Counted from the stretch's first letter, positions 27,357 to 36,620 are shown. The stretch is DNA of 64,000 bases from Lutibacter oceani (GCF_003384935.1 NZ_QTTQ01000010.1:434001-498000), one strand, 5' to 3'. Notes: generated by a model from the sequence alone, not told the origin. A program made the numbers and translations.

Positions 27357-28738
27357 TATTTATTAAACTTCTTTTGAAACAATGCCAATGTTAACAACAT
27401 ACTCACAGGATGAGAGTATTTTACAGCATTCTTTTCTTTAAAATTATCATAAAATTGTTGAATGAGAACGTTTGGAACAAGTTCTTTTAAATCTGATTCA
27501 AATAACCATTTCCTTAACTGCTTGTCATTTTCTTTACCAACAAATTGCAATTCCCAATTTCTTGATACAAATGGTTTTCCTAATAAACTATTCAATTCTC
27601 TTTTAAGTTTATTAGTTACTCTATAAGGTAAATTATAAGGAACCTTATTTAAATGAAAATTAGTTAAATTAAAAGGTTTATTTCCTTGCCATGTAATTTT
27701 TGCCAAATCTGGTGCTTTTTGTTGAATATAAGCTATTTGTAATTGTCGGTTTGCAAGGTACTCCTCAGGAATTGTACAAATAAATTCACACATTCTATTG
27801 TCATAATAAGGCAATGTAATAGGCAACACTTTTTCAAAAACTGCTAAATTATTTGAAGACCAGCTTACAACTGAATATTGGGTTTTAAATGCACGTAATT
27901 TTGCATTTGTATTTTCAATTTTAAAACCCTTTAACAAATCTCTTATTCGAGATTCAAAATAATTTTCAAATATACCTTCTAAACCCCAGGAATTCCATAA
28001 TGAAGTTGCCAATTCTAATCCGCCTTTTTTTAGTAACATTTTAATGATCACTTGCACCTCTTCATCAAAAGATAGCTGATCTAATCCAAAGGAATCAAAC
28101 ATTAAATCTCCCATATGTCCTAAAGAAAAGATGTTACCCAAATCTTTAAATTCATCTATAAATGCCATTTGACGCGGATGTGTAAACTCTGAATAACAAG
28201 TATTAATTACTGCTAATTCTTCAATGCAACTCCATAAATAGCCTTTTTTAACAGAAAATGATTGAAATGGAAAATCACATTTTTCTGCTATTTTTTTTCC
28301 TATTTTATCCTCAGCATACCCACCTTCAAATGCATAACTATATGATTTTACCTGTGGATGCTCTCTTAAAGCCACAGCTTGCGTTCTACTATCCAATCCT
28401 CCGGATAAAGGTAAAATCACTTTTTTACCAACCGTTTGTTCTTCAATAATTGTTTCTAACAATTTTGTAAATTCTCTTAGAGCGTCCTCAAAACTAATTG
28501 CTCTTGGTGAATAGTGCCATTGAAACCATTTTTTAGATTCAAGTAAATAAGAATCTTTATCCAAAACATACTTTGTTCCTGGTGCAAGTGTTATTTCATC
28601 CCTCCAATAAGTATCAGTATCCAAAAAAAAACCAATGGCTGAAAAAACACAGATAGCCTCTAAGTTTAATTCGTGGCTACCTTCAACCTTAGCAAAAGTT
28701 TTTTTAATTGGAATTATTGGAGTTTTAATTGTATTCAT
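27356..28738 (-). CDS. Asparagine-synthase-like protein lacking the glutaminase nucleophile
   Basis: About 460 residues from the ATG at 28738. An in-frame upstream ATG at 28873 would add 45 non-conserved residues over a repeat, so I did not choose it. The ATP-pyrophosphatase loop LPLSGGLDSR is at 109-118 and the Asn_synthase domain continues to the end. The N-terminal 100 residues keep only the last part of an AsnB glutaminase domain (LAPGTKYVLDK) and there is no Cys at position 2. It therefore cannot use its own glutamine hydrolysis. In polysaccharide loci such proteins may amidate uronic acids; here that is inference. Confidence 0.8.
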   Translation of the reverse strand: MNTIKTPIIPIKKTFAKVEGSHELNLEAICVFSAIGFFLDTDTYWRDEITLAPGTKYVLDKDSYLLESKKWFQWHYSPRAISFEDALREFTKLLETIIEEQTVGKKVILPLSGGLDSRTQAVALREHPQVKSYSYAFEGGYAEDKIGKKIAEKCDFPFQSFSVKKGYLWSCIEELAVINTCYSEFTHPRQMAFIDEFKDLGNIFSLGHMGDLMFDSFGLDQLSFDEEVQVIIKMLLKKGGLELATSLWNSWGLEGIFENYFESRIRDLLKGFKIENTNAKLRAFKTQYSVVSWSSNNLAVFEKVLPITLPYYDNRMCEFICTIPEEYLANRQLQIAYIQQKAPDLAKITWQGNKPFNLTNFHLNKVPYNLPYRVTNKLKRELNSLLGKPFVSRNWELQFVGKENDKQLRKWLFESDLKELVPNVLIQQFYDNFKEKNAVKYSHPVSMLLTLALFQKKFNK

Positions 28739-28777
28739 TATGTGTTTAATTTTAAGTAATTTACACCCGTTGTATAT

Positions 28778-28892
28778 TTCAATTCGAGTTAATTTCGGCC
28801 TTTTTAGGCTTAAAATTAGTATCGAAAATATTTTTTTAAAAATACAAATGTTCTCGATACAATTTTTTATCAAAAATCACTCGAACGGACGG
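28778..28892. repeat. Degenerate solo copy of the GTATCGAGA/CACTCGAA palindrome family
   Basis: TTCAATTCGAGTT at the left, AGTATCGAAAA and TTCTCGATACA as inner arms, and CACTCGAACGGACG at the right. Same nested plan as the GIY-YIG elements, with a decayed left half and no gene. It occupies the upstream region of the asparagine-synthase-like gene. Confidence 0.55.
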
Positions 28893-28946
28893 TGCATTCA
28901 ACTAAATAGTCAAAATGCACAACGGCTTAATTCACCTCGATTATTA

Positions 28947-29888
28947 TTATTTAAAAAATTTCCTATTTAACCTAATAAATAAATCGTTTGAAATAATATT
29001 GTATTTTAATAATTTTAGAAATAATAAACCTGCTGTATAACCAAAAAAGGTTATGTATTTTTTTGAATAAAACAGTTGTAAACTATTTTTTACATACTTG
29101 ATATCTTCTTTTAATTTTGATTTATACAAATATCTAACACAAACAAAATAATATCCTTTTAATAAGCTTTGTTGCTGTTTATTTAACTTATAATTATTGT
29201 AAATATTTGTAATTAAATAATTTACAGAATCACATATTAATTTAACAGGTCTTTTTTTTATATCAATGGGTGCTACACAATAAAAGAAATCTACTTTATT
29301 ATCAATTACTCTATAATTGGTTCCCAATAAAAGTGCTCTAATTGATAATTCTATATCTTGTAAACGTTTTAAGTCAGGATTGAATTTTCCAATCTTAATT
29401 AAAAATTCTTTATTCCATAAAATTGCTGTTATAGGCCAAATAAATTTTGCTTGTAAAAAATGATCTAAAAAATTGGAGGATACATTTGAAGCGGGTTTGT
29501 TATTTCCATGTTCATCTAAAACATTTGAATTTTTAAAGACTACAAAATCTTCCACTTCAACTGCCCTATTACTCACAAAATCTTCTGAAATAATATCATC
29601 TGAATCTAAAAAAACAAGGTGTTCATTTGAAGCGTAATCAACTCCAATATTTCGGCATACCGAACCGTTTGTTTTTGTATCGTTAAAAATTAACTTCACG
29701 TTATCACTGGCAAGATTTTCAATATATTCTTTAAGTAGTAATTTTACATTTCCATCTGAAAAATCATCAACTATAACCCATTCCCACTGATCTGAATCTT
29801 GATTTTTTAAACAATTATATGTTTGTTTTATACCCTCAAAATCATTAAAATGTGGGGTAACAATACTAATTTTCATTTTGGAATTCAA
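28947..29888 (-). CDS. Glycosyltransferase family 2
   Basis: A 313-residue GT-A transferase. KISIVTPHFNDFEG starts the domain, DDFSDGN is near 41-47, and FLDSDD ends at 98 with the metal-binding acidic residues. The start is the ATG at 29888; a second in-frame ATG four codons on (29876) is equally close to the conserved core. A hydrophobic stretch near 285-300 may be a membrane contact. It is the most upstream minus-strand gene before the divergent plus-strand island at 30134. Confidence 0.88.
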   Translation of the reverse strand: MNSKMKISIVTPHFNDFEGIKQTYNCLKNQDSDQWEWVIVDDFSDGNVKLLLKEYIENLASDNVKLIFNDTKTNGSVCRNIGVDYASNEHLVFLDSDDIISEDFVSNRAVEVEDFVVFKNSNVLDEHGNNKPASNVSSNFLDHFLQAKFIWPITAILWNKEFLIKIGKFNPDLKRLQDIELSIRALLLGTNYRVIDNKVDFFYCVAPIDIKKRPVKLICDSVNYLITNIYNNYKLNKQQQSLLKGYYFVCVRYLYKSKLKEDIKYVKNSLQLFYSKKYITFFGYTAGLLFLKLLKYNIISNDLFIRLNRKFFK

Positions 29889-30133
29889 TTTGTAATTTTA
29901 TGATTCGACTTTAATTCGAGGATTTCATTTTATGATTGTTTAACAGCCTCTACCTATGCAGTTTTATTATTGCAATATACTAAAAACAAAACCAATTGAT
30001 GACTTATAAATTGAACGATTTTTTGTTTATTTTCAATTTTAAAAGATTTTTTTTATAAACTTGCACAAACAACTAATTTTTCATTTAATTTTTAGTGTAT
30101 CTAAACTAACAATCAATATTTTTAATTCTATAA
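29889..30133. other. Divergent intergenic region, 245 bp
   Basis: Separates the minus-strand GT2 from the plus-strand MBOAT gene and must hold both promoters. TAAACTTG at 30056-30063 is a 7/8 match to the -7 box, 71 nt before the MBOAT ATG. The nearest TTTG lies 30 nt upstream, too far to be convincing. No repeat or ORF is apparent. Confidence 0.35.
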
Positions 30134-31570
30134 ATGTTATTTAATTCCATTGATTTTGCTATTTTTCTCCCTATTGTATTTTTGTTCTATTGGTTTGTCT
30201 TCAAAAAAAATCTTAAACAACAGAACATTTTTTTGATTATTGCCAGTTATGTATTTTATGGTTGGTGGGACTGGAGATTTTTATTCTTAATAGTAATCAG
30301 TACTTTAATAGATTATTTTATAGGGAAGCTATTAGCCAACGAAAACAATCCTAACAAACGTAAATTTCTACTTTGGCTAAGCATTATTGTAAATTTAGGA
30401 TTTTTAGGTTTTTTTAAATATTACAATTTCTTTTTAGAAAACTTTATTGAGGCTTTTTCTTGGTTAGGATCACCAATTTCACTTCGTTCATTAAACATTA
30501 TTTTACCTGTTGGTATTAGCTTTTATACTTTTCAAACTTTAAGTTATAGTATTGATGTTTATCGAAAAAAAATGAAACCTACAAACGATATTATAGCTTT
30601 TGCTGCCTTTGTAAGTTTTTTCCCACAATTGGTTGCCGGTCCTATTGAAAGAGCTACCAACCTCCTTCCTCAGTTTTATAAAAATAGAGTATTTAATTAT
30701 AGTAAAGCAGTTGATGGTTTACGCCAAATTTTATGGGGATTATTTAAAAAGGTTGTAATTGCAGACAACTGTGCGTATTATGTAAATACCATATTTGAAA
30801 ACCATGAGGACTATTCAGGGAGTACGTTATTTTTAGGAGCTGTATTTTTTGCAATTCAAATTTATGGAGATTTTTCAGGATATTCTGATATTGCTATTGG
30901 CACAGGTAGGTTATTTGGATTTAAACTTAAACAGAACTTTGCCTTTCCGTATTTTTCAAGAGATATTGCTGAATTTTGGAGACGTTGGCATATTTCACTA
31001 TCTACTTGGTTTAGAGACTATTTATACATTCCATTAGGTGGTTCTAGGGGGGCAAAAAAACAGCAAATAAGAAATGTGTTTATTATTTTTTTAGTGAGTG
31101 GTTTTTGGCATGGTGCTAACTGGACATTTATTATTTGGGGAGCATTAAACGCTTTGTATTTTTTACCTTTATTATTAAGCAATAAAAATCGTACCCATAT
31201 AGAAATTGTTGCCACTAATAAAAACTGGCCTTCAATAAATGAACTCTTACGTATACTCATCACATTTATTTTAACAACTTTTGCTTGGATATTTTTTAGA
31301 TCTGAAAGCATTACAGATGCTTTTAACTATATAATTGGAATTATAAACTGGTCAATATTTACTATTCCACAAATCCGTCCAACAGATTTACTTATTCTAA
31401 TTCTAATATTTATTGGTATAGAATGGATAGGCAGACAAGGTAAATATGCTATTGAAAACTTGGGTTTTACATGGAAAAGACCAATTCGACTGCTTTTTTA
31501 CTATATGCTTATTATTTTAGTATTTTGGTTTAGTAGAAACGATCAGGAATTTATTTATTTTCAATTTTAG
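30134..31570 (+). CDS. MBOAT family O-acyltransferase (AlgI/DltB-like)
   Basis: A 478-residue polytopic inner-membrane protein with about ten to twelve helices. It moves acyl (usually acetyl) groups across or at the membrane to a polysaccharide. Conserved pieces are GPIERATNLLPQF near 169-181, WRRWHISLSTWFRDYLYIP (282-300, H286) and SGFWHGANW (322-330) with the invariant histidine 326. It starts a three-gene plus-strand island inside an otherwise minus-strand locus. The next gene, 2 nt on, is an SGNH-like partner, as in AlgI/AlgJ and PatA/PatB pairs. Confidence 0.92.
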   Translation: MLFNSIDFAIFLPIVFLFYWFVFKKNLKQQNIFLIIASYVFYGWWDWRFLFLIVISTLIDYFIGKLLANENNPNKRKFLLWLSIIVNLGFLGFFKYYNFFLENFIEAFSWLGSPISLRSLNIILPVGISFYTFQTLSYSIDVYRKKMKPTNDIIAFAAFVSFFPQLVAGPIERATNLLPQFYKNRVFNYSKAVDGLRQILWGLFKKVVIADNCAYYVNTIFENHEDYSGSTLFLGAVFFAIQIYGDFSGYSDIAIGTGRLFGFKLKQNFAFPYFSRDIAEFWRRWHISLSTWFRDYLYIPLGGSRGAKKQQIRNVFIIFLVSGFWHGANWTFIIWGALNALYFLPLLLSNKNRTHIEIVATNKNWPSINELLRILITFILTTFAWIFFRSESITDAFNYIIGIINWSIFTIPQIRPTDLLILILIFIGIEWIGRQGKYAIENLGFTWKRPIRLLFYYMLIILVFWFSRNDQEFIYFQF

Positions 31571-31572
31571 GT

Positions 31573-32472
31573 ATGAAACAGTTTATAAAAAAAAGTAGTT
31601 TGTTTATTTTTTTATGTGCTTTAAGTATAGGCTTGACAAGTAGTTTATTTAATAATTATATTGGTGAAAAAGCTTCCTTTAAACTTCCTAAAAACGTTAA
31701 AAATGTTGTTTTTGGACATTCCCATCCAGAAGTAGCTTTTAATGACTCACTAATTGCCAATTTTAAAAATTTAGCACAATCTGGAGAATCTTATTTTTAT
31801 ACTTATTTAAAAGCAAAACTAGTTTTAAATCAGAACCCTCAGATTAAAAACATATTTATTGAATTTTCAAACATAGATGTTACCAAAAATAGAGATCTTG
31901 AAATATGGAATGACAAATATATAAATTGGAGATATCCAATTTATGCTGCATTAATGAATACTAACGAACGGTTTTTTTTAGCAACTAAAAACCCTTCAAA
32001 ATTTCTAAATACATTACCAAAAACCTTTAAAAAGCAACTTAAAAGAATACACACTGGGCAGTATAATTATGAATTAAAAACTAGTGGATACCTATTCATA
32101 AAAGAAAGTAAACTAGATTCTTTATTGAGTGTAAATACAAATAATATTATTCCTAAATTGGATTATTATAAAGCTTCAACTTATAATATATTATATCTAG
32201 AAAAGCTTGTTTCACTCTGTAAATCTAAAAACCTTAATATTTATTTTATTAGAAGTCCTCTTTATAAAGACTCTTATTTCTTATCTAACAATAAATTATT
32301 TTATAAAATAAAAAGTGAAAAATTTTCAAATATAACTTTTATTGATTTTGTCGATTTCCCTTTAGAAAATAATGAATATAGAGATTTTCATCATTTAAAT
32401 AATAAAGGAGCTAGAAAATTTTCCTTGTGGTTTAACGACTGGCTCTATAAAAATATTAACTATAAAAATTAA
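31573..32472 (+). CDS. SGNH/DltD-like probable acyl-transfer partner of the MBOAT
   Basis: A 299-residue protein with an N-terminal signal anchor (about 7-27) and therefore probably periplasmic. Near the start of the mature part is FGHSHPE (47-53), which places S50 in a GxS nucleophile context. Near the end is YRDFHHLNNKG (269-279), giving the Asp-x2-His pair D271/H274 of SGNH hydrolases and DltD/AlgJ-type acetyltransferases. Sequence similarity to named families is otherwise weak. Position 2 nt after the MBOAT gene supports a role in passing the acyl group to the glycan. Confidence 0.68.
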   Translation: MKQFIKKSSLFIFLCALSIGLTSSLFNNYIGEKASFKLPKNVKNVVFGHSHPEVAFNDSLIANFKNLAQSGESYFYTYLKAKLVLNQNPQIKNIFIEFSNIDVTKNRDLEIWNDKYINWRYPIYAALMNTNERFFLATKNPSKFLNTLPKTFKKQLKRIHTGQYNYELKTSGYLFIKESKLDSLLSVNTNNIIPKLDYYKASTYNILYLEKLVSLCKSKNLNIYFIRSPLYKDSYFLSNNKLFYKIKSEKFSNITFIDFVDFPLENNEYRDFHHLNNKGARKFSLWFNDWLYKNINYKN

Positions 32473-32496
32473 TTTCTCAAAAAACAACTATACCAC

Positions 32497-33300
32497 ATGA
32501 ATAATAATTTAATTTTTTTACACTTAGCAAAAAATGGAGGCACAACTTTTCATTCAATTCTAAATCGAATGTATTTACCACAAGAAACGTTTACAATCAA
32601 AACAGTTACACAACCAAAAACCAATTTAGATGTTTTTTTGAGTTTAGATCAAAAAGAGAAAAATAAGATAAGGTTAGTAAAAGGACATGCTCCATTTGGT
32701 TTACATAAACATCTACAAGGGACCACAGATTATTTAACATTTCTTAGAAAACCAGAAGAAAGACTTGTTTCTTTTTACTATTATGTTTTAAGGAAACCTA
32801 ATAATAAATTATTTAATACAATAACTAAAAATAATATGTCTTTGTATGATTTTGTAACACAAGTTAAAAGTGCTGATGTAAATAATTCTCAAGTAAGATC
32901 TATTAGTGGAATTGATGATAAAGAAGAATTTATGTTAGAAAAAGCATTAGAAAATATTGAAAATCATTTTTCATTTGTTGGGCTAACTGAAAAATATGAC
33001 GAATCTCTAATAATGTTAAAAACATTATATAATTGGTCAATGCCTTATTATGAAATAAGAAATAAAACTAAAAAAAGACCAACTTTAAATCAAATTAATA
33101 AAAAAACTATAGAAGCCATTAATCATTTTAACCAAGCCGATACCATTTTATATAATACAATAGAAACTAAATTAAATCAAGAATTTAAAACTTTCAAAAA
33201 CCTTAGGCAAAATGTATTGAAACTTAAACTATATAATAAAATTTATTCTAACCAAATTTCAAGAAACATAGCAGGAAAAATAAAAAGAATAATTTATTAG
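32497..33300 (+). CDS. Sulfotransferase (Sulfotransfer_2-like)
   Basis: A 267-residue PAPS-dependent sulfotransferase. The 5'-phosphosulfate loop is FLHLAKNGGTTFHS (7-20) and the 3'-phosphate motif is TFLRKPEERLVSFYY (81-95, with R84 and S92). The layout matches carbohydrate sulfotransferases of the heparan 2-O/chondroitin type rather than cytosolic small-molecule enzymes. No signal peptide, so sulfation would be cytoplasmic. It follows the acylation pair by 24 nt and converges with the GT4 at 33306 (5 nt). A second, different sulfotransferase lies at 35853. Confidence 0.84.
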   Translation: MNNNLIFLHLAKNGGTTFHSILNRMYLPQETFTIKTVTQPKTNLDVFLSLDQKEKNKIRLVKGHAPFGLHKHLQGTTDYLTFLRKPEERLVSFYYYVLRKPNNKLFNTITKNNMSLYDFVTQVKSADVNNSQVRSISGIDDKEEFMLEKALENIENHFSFVGLTEKYDESLIMLKTLYNWSMPYYEIRNKTKKRPTLNQINKKTIEAINHFNQADTILYNTIETKLNQEFKTFKNLRQNVLKLKLYNKIYSNQISRNIAGKIKRIIY

Positions 33301-33305
33301 CTATT

Positions 33306-34556
33306 CTAGATTTCATCATTATAAATTTTTTTTATTTTTTTAACTAAAATTTTGTGATCATAGTTTTTTACAACCAGTAATCGACCTGCTTCACCCATTT
33401 CAAACTTTAATTTTGGGTTTAATATTAACTTTTCTACAGCCTCAACAAACTCCTTTATATTACCTTCAGTTATAACAAAACCACTTTCATTTGGTAACAA
33501 ACCATATTTCATTCCTCCAACATCTGAAACTATAACGGGTAGGCTCATAGCTTGTGCCTCTTGAATAACTAAACCCTGAGTTTCTGCACGACCAGTTTCC
33601 AGATCATACCTTCCCGGTAAAATAAATGCATCTGATTTTTCAAAACATTTAATTAGATTTTCTTGTGAAAGCGCTCCATAAAAAATCACATTTTTCTGTA
33701 AATTATTATACGTAACTTGTTTTTTTAATTGATTACGTAAATTACCTTCACCTACCATATGAAGACGAGTATTGGTGTATCCCAAATCATGAAGACTTTT
33801 CAAAATAGCTATAGCCATGTCTGGGCCTTTTAAACTAATTAACTTGCCACAAAACACCAAGTCAAAATATACTGTATTATTTTTTATGGGTTTCTGCCTA
33901 AAAAAATTAGTATCCAATCCTACTGGCAGTATATAACATGGCTTATGGCAACTATTCACTTTATGAAGCAACCCTTCTAAATAAGGTGTGTTCACTGTAA
34001 ATGCCGCAGCTTCTTTAAATAAATATTGATACTCTTTTTTATAGGTCTCTAACTTAGTAGGCATTAAATCATAGCCATGAAAAGTAGTTATTAACTTTAC
34101 TTGTTTAGGAATAATTCCACAAGCTTTTAAATAGGCAATTCTATTACCATTCATACCAAAATGCGCATGAATTAACTCAAATTCAAAGGGAACTAAAAAC
34201 CATTGCGCTTCAAAAAATAATTTTAAGGTATATGCATCTTTACCATATTTAAACACGTTTAAACTTTTAAAAAATAATCGCCACTTTAATTTAAATACGT
34301 TTTTAAGAGTCCACTTAAAAAACACTATTAACCGGCTTAATTTTGAAACAGGAGGCTTTATAAAATAATTCACTTTTTGAAGTAAATTATATTTCTTTAA
34401 ACTTTCATGTATAATTTTACTTTCAACCTTATTATAAGCATATAAACAAACATTGTAACCACCACTATCCATCAATCCATTAATCTGATTTACAATAAAA
34501 GTTTCTGATACTGTTGGAAAGTATGTTACAATAAATGCTACTTGTTTAACTGGCAT
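33306..34556 (-). CDS. Glycosyltransferase family 4 (WcaL-like)
   Basis: A 416-residue GT-B enzyme. The start AFIVTYFPTVSETFIVNQI resembles colanic-acid WcaL and amylovoran AmsK transferases. HAHFG is at 130-134, HGYDL at 160-164, and the donor EX7E in ETQGLVIQEAQAM (E325/E333) precedes a glycine-rich DVGG. Cytoplasmic. It ends convergently with the plus-strand sulfotransferase, 5 nt apart, so transcription meets here without an obvious terminator. It resembles the GT4 at 23510 in its first 25 residues. Confidence 0.9.
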   Translation of the reverse strand: MPVKQVAFIVTYFPTVSETFIVNQINGLMDSGGYNVCLYAYNKVESKIIHESLKKYNLLQKVNYFIKPPVSKLSRLIVFFKWTLKNVFKLKWRLFFKSLNVFKYGKDAYTLKLFFEAQWFLVPFEFELIHAHFGMNGNRIAYLKACGIIPKQVKLITTFHGYDLMPTKLETYKKEYQYLFKEAAAFTVNTPYLEGLLHKVNSCHKPCYILPVGLDTNFFRQKPIKNNTVYFDLVFCGKLISLKGPDMAIAILKSLHDLGYTNTRLHMVGEGNLRNQLKKQVTYNNLQKNVIFYGALSQENLIKCFEKSDAFILPGRYDLETGRAETQGLVIQEAQAMSLPVIVSDVGGMKYGLLPNESGFVITEGNIKEFVEAVEKLILNPKLKFEMGEAGRLLVVKNYDHKILVKKIKKIYNDEI

Positions 34557-34610
34557 AAAAGAAATAGTGTTGTTTTGTGTTAAATATACTTATCATAATT
34601 TACAATAAGA

Positions 34611-35591
34611 TTAAAATTTCAAAGACTTTAAAAATTCTATATTTCGTTTATAAATTGCATAATTAAAAAGTTGATAACCTAAGTTTCTAAAATAACGTTT
34701 TGCTATTTCTTTCTGCTCATAGGTACCTACTAACAAAGCTCCCACCTTTTTTATAGGTATAATAGGCATTCCTTTTAAAGCAGCTTTCAAAAAGTCTTGT
34801 TTAGTTTTAGGTTTTTTATTTAAAATATCTAAATATGGCCAAAGTATAAAATTAGAGTATGCCATCGCTTTTCGTAACCGCGATACATAATCTAAACTTA
34901 ACCGCCCATCTGTCATAAAATGTTTAAAATACAATCGTTCATCAAACCACATCTTTTTACCTAACAAGCGAAGTGCATAACAATATTCGGTATCTTCCCC
35001 AGAGCTTAAACTTTTACCAACTCTACCTTTTAATAATTGTTGAAAACCAAGGGATTTTAATTTAAAATAATGTGATTTTCTCAGCACCATTCCTGCACCA
35101 TAAACACAACCTTTATTATAAGTTATATCACCACTTTGTTTACCTTGTTTAGAAACCGCAAAATATTTGGCATAATTATCAAACCATTTGGGTTTTTCAG
35201 TTTCAAAAGTTGCTTCACACCAGCCACCTAAAGCTCCTATTTGTGTATTTTGCTCCATAATATCAAAAGCTGTTTTCATATACGTATCACATAACCAGTT
35301 ATCATCATCACACCATAACAAAACATCATATATAGCCTGATTTATGCCTTTTACCCTGGCAAAAGCCAAGCCTGGCTGAACTTCATCTACTACAATTAAA
35401 GGTGCAGGAGTTCCTAAATTATCCCAAATCGCTTTTGCTAATGAAACTGTATTATCTGATGAGTTGTTGTTAACAATAATCAATTCCCAATTAAAAGAAC
35501 CATTAACTTGTTGGTTGGCCAAATGTGCTAAAGTTTCTGGCAACCGCTTGGCACTGTTATAGCAACAAATAATTATACTTACACCTTTCAT
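34611..35591 (-). CDS. Glycosyltransferase family 2
   Basis: About 326 residues from the ATG at 35591, chosen because the GT2 core begins two codons later (GVSIIICCYNSAKRL). An upstream in-frame start at 35618 would add nine residues. VNNNSSDNT is the nucleotide-binding loop and LWCDDDNW near 92-99 is the metal site. A histidine-containing KHFMTDGRLS follows near 230. Similar enzymes are rhamnosyl- or WcaA-like transferases, without firm specificity. It lies 54 nt upstream of the GT4 at 33306. Confidence 0.87.
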   Translation of the reverse strand: MKGVSIIICCYNSAKRLPETLAHLANQQVNGSFNWELIIVNNNSSDNTVSLAKAIWDNLGTPAPLIVVDEVQPGLAFARVKGINQAIYDVLLWCDDDNWLCDTYMKTAFDIMEQNTQIGALGGWCEATFETEKPKWFDNYAKYFAVSKQGKQSGDITYNKGCVYGAGMVLRKSHYFKLKSLGFQQLLKGRVGKSLSSGEDTEYCYALRLLGKKMWFDERLYFKHFMTDGRLSLDYVSRLRKAMAYSNFILWPYLDILNKKPKTKQDFLKAALKGMPIIPIKKVGALLVGTYEQKEIAKRYFRNLGYQLFNYAIYKRNIEFLKSLKF

Positions 35592-35694
35592 TATTTTATA
35601 GTTATTTTCAATCAACAATTATATATATTAATAATTTTTAAAAATTTGTTAAACCCTACCTATTGGAAGCAATTCTTTTTTTATGTGAATTTTT

Positions 35695-35813
35695 CGTCAA
35701 TTCGAGTGATTTTCAGAAGAAAATTGTATCGAGAATAGAAAAATTAACATTAAAAACTATTCTCGATACATTTTTTCCCTCATTTCATTCCTCAAAAAAT
35801 ACTCGAACTGACG
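35695..35813. repeat. Solo palindromic element of the GIY-YIG-associated family
   Basis: A 119-bp perfect-plan palindrome. CGTCAATTCGAGTG pairs with TACTCGAACTGACG at the ends, and GTATCGAGAATAG pairs with CTATTCTCGATAC inside. There is no gene between the arms. It lies between the GT2 at 34611 and the sulfotransferase at 35853, where it could fold as a long hairpin in RNA. Confidence 0.75.
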
Positions 35814-35852
35814 TTTTTAATATTTATACCCAAAGAGTTAAATCTTCAAAAA

Positions 35853-36620
35853 TTATAAAGAATTTTCATTACTCATTAAAGTAGCTTTACATTTTATATA
35901 TGATTCATTAGCTTTACTTAATAAATGTTCTGGTACACTAATATTTGGATAACTTTTGGTTGGTTTCAATATACCTGACTTGATATTTTCTAAAGGGTCA
36001 CCAAAACCTATAACACCCGTATCCTTAAATGTAGCATATGTTTTTTTTAATGGTACCTCTAGATTTAACCAATTGCTAATCTTTTTTAAAGTTGCATCTG
36101 AGTTTTCTACTAAATATTTGGATTCAACAAATAAATACTCGTCATCTAATCTATACGATAATTGCTCCATATTATGCAATCTTTTACAATAATATTCAGT
36201 TACTTTTAATGGATCTTTATACCAATCAACACCTGTTTTATATCCCATGTTCATGATACTTTTAATAGTTTCTTCAGGTTCTCTTAACAAAAAAAGAATC
36301 TTTGGTTGTTTCTTAAATAGTACCTCATCTGAAATAGTAAAATTATTTAGAATTTTGTCTAAAAGGTATTTATTTTTAAGGGAACACTTTAAGTCTTTCA
36401 CCAATTCTATTTGCATATTAATTAATGACATTCGCCCCTTATACGAGAGATGTAATTCCTTATATCCACAAACTTCAGGATTATTTCCCAAAATATGACT
36501 CAAAACACTAGACCTACTTCTCATATGACTCACCACAAACAAATATTTTTTCTTAGAAAATAGTATGTCAGGATTTGTGGCTAATACCACCAATTTTGTA
36601 GCCTTCGTTTTTATTGACAT
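35853..36620 (-). CDS. Sulfotransferase family protein
   Basis: A 255-residue protein with a P-loop-like 5'-phosphosulfate motif VVSHMRSRSSVLSHIL (29-44) and a 3'-phosphate motif FLLREPEETIKSIM (110-123, R113 and S121). The middle is rich in charged residues. It is probably a cytoplasmic PAPS-dependent enzyme acting on a glycan or lipid-linked intermediate. It differs strongly from the sulfotransferase at 32497, so the two likely act on different positions. Its start overlaps the stop of the upstream GT4 by 10 nt, which suggests translational coupling. Confidence 0.8.
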   Translation of the reverse strand: MSIKTKATKLVVLATNPDILFSKKKYLFVVSHMRSRSSVLSHILGNNPEVCGYKELHLSYKGRMSLINMQIELVKDLKCSLKNKYLLDKILNNFTISDEVLFKKQPKILFLLREPEETIKSIMNMGYKTGVDWYKDPLKVTEYYCKRLHNMEQLSYRLDDEYLFVESKYLVENSDATLKKISNWLNLEVPLKKTYATFKDTGVIGFGDPLENIKSGILKPTKSYPNISVPEHLLSKANESYIKCKATLMSNENSL

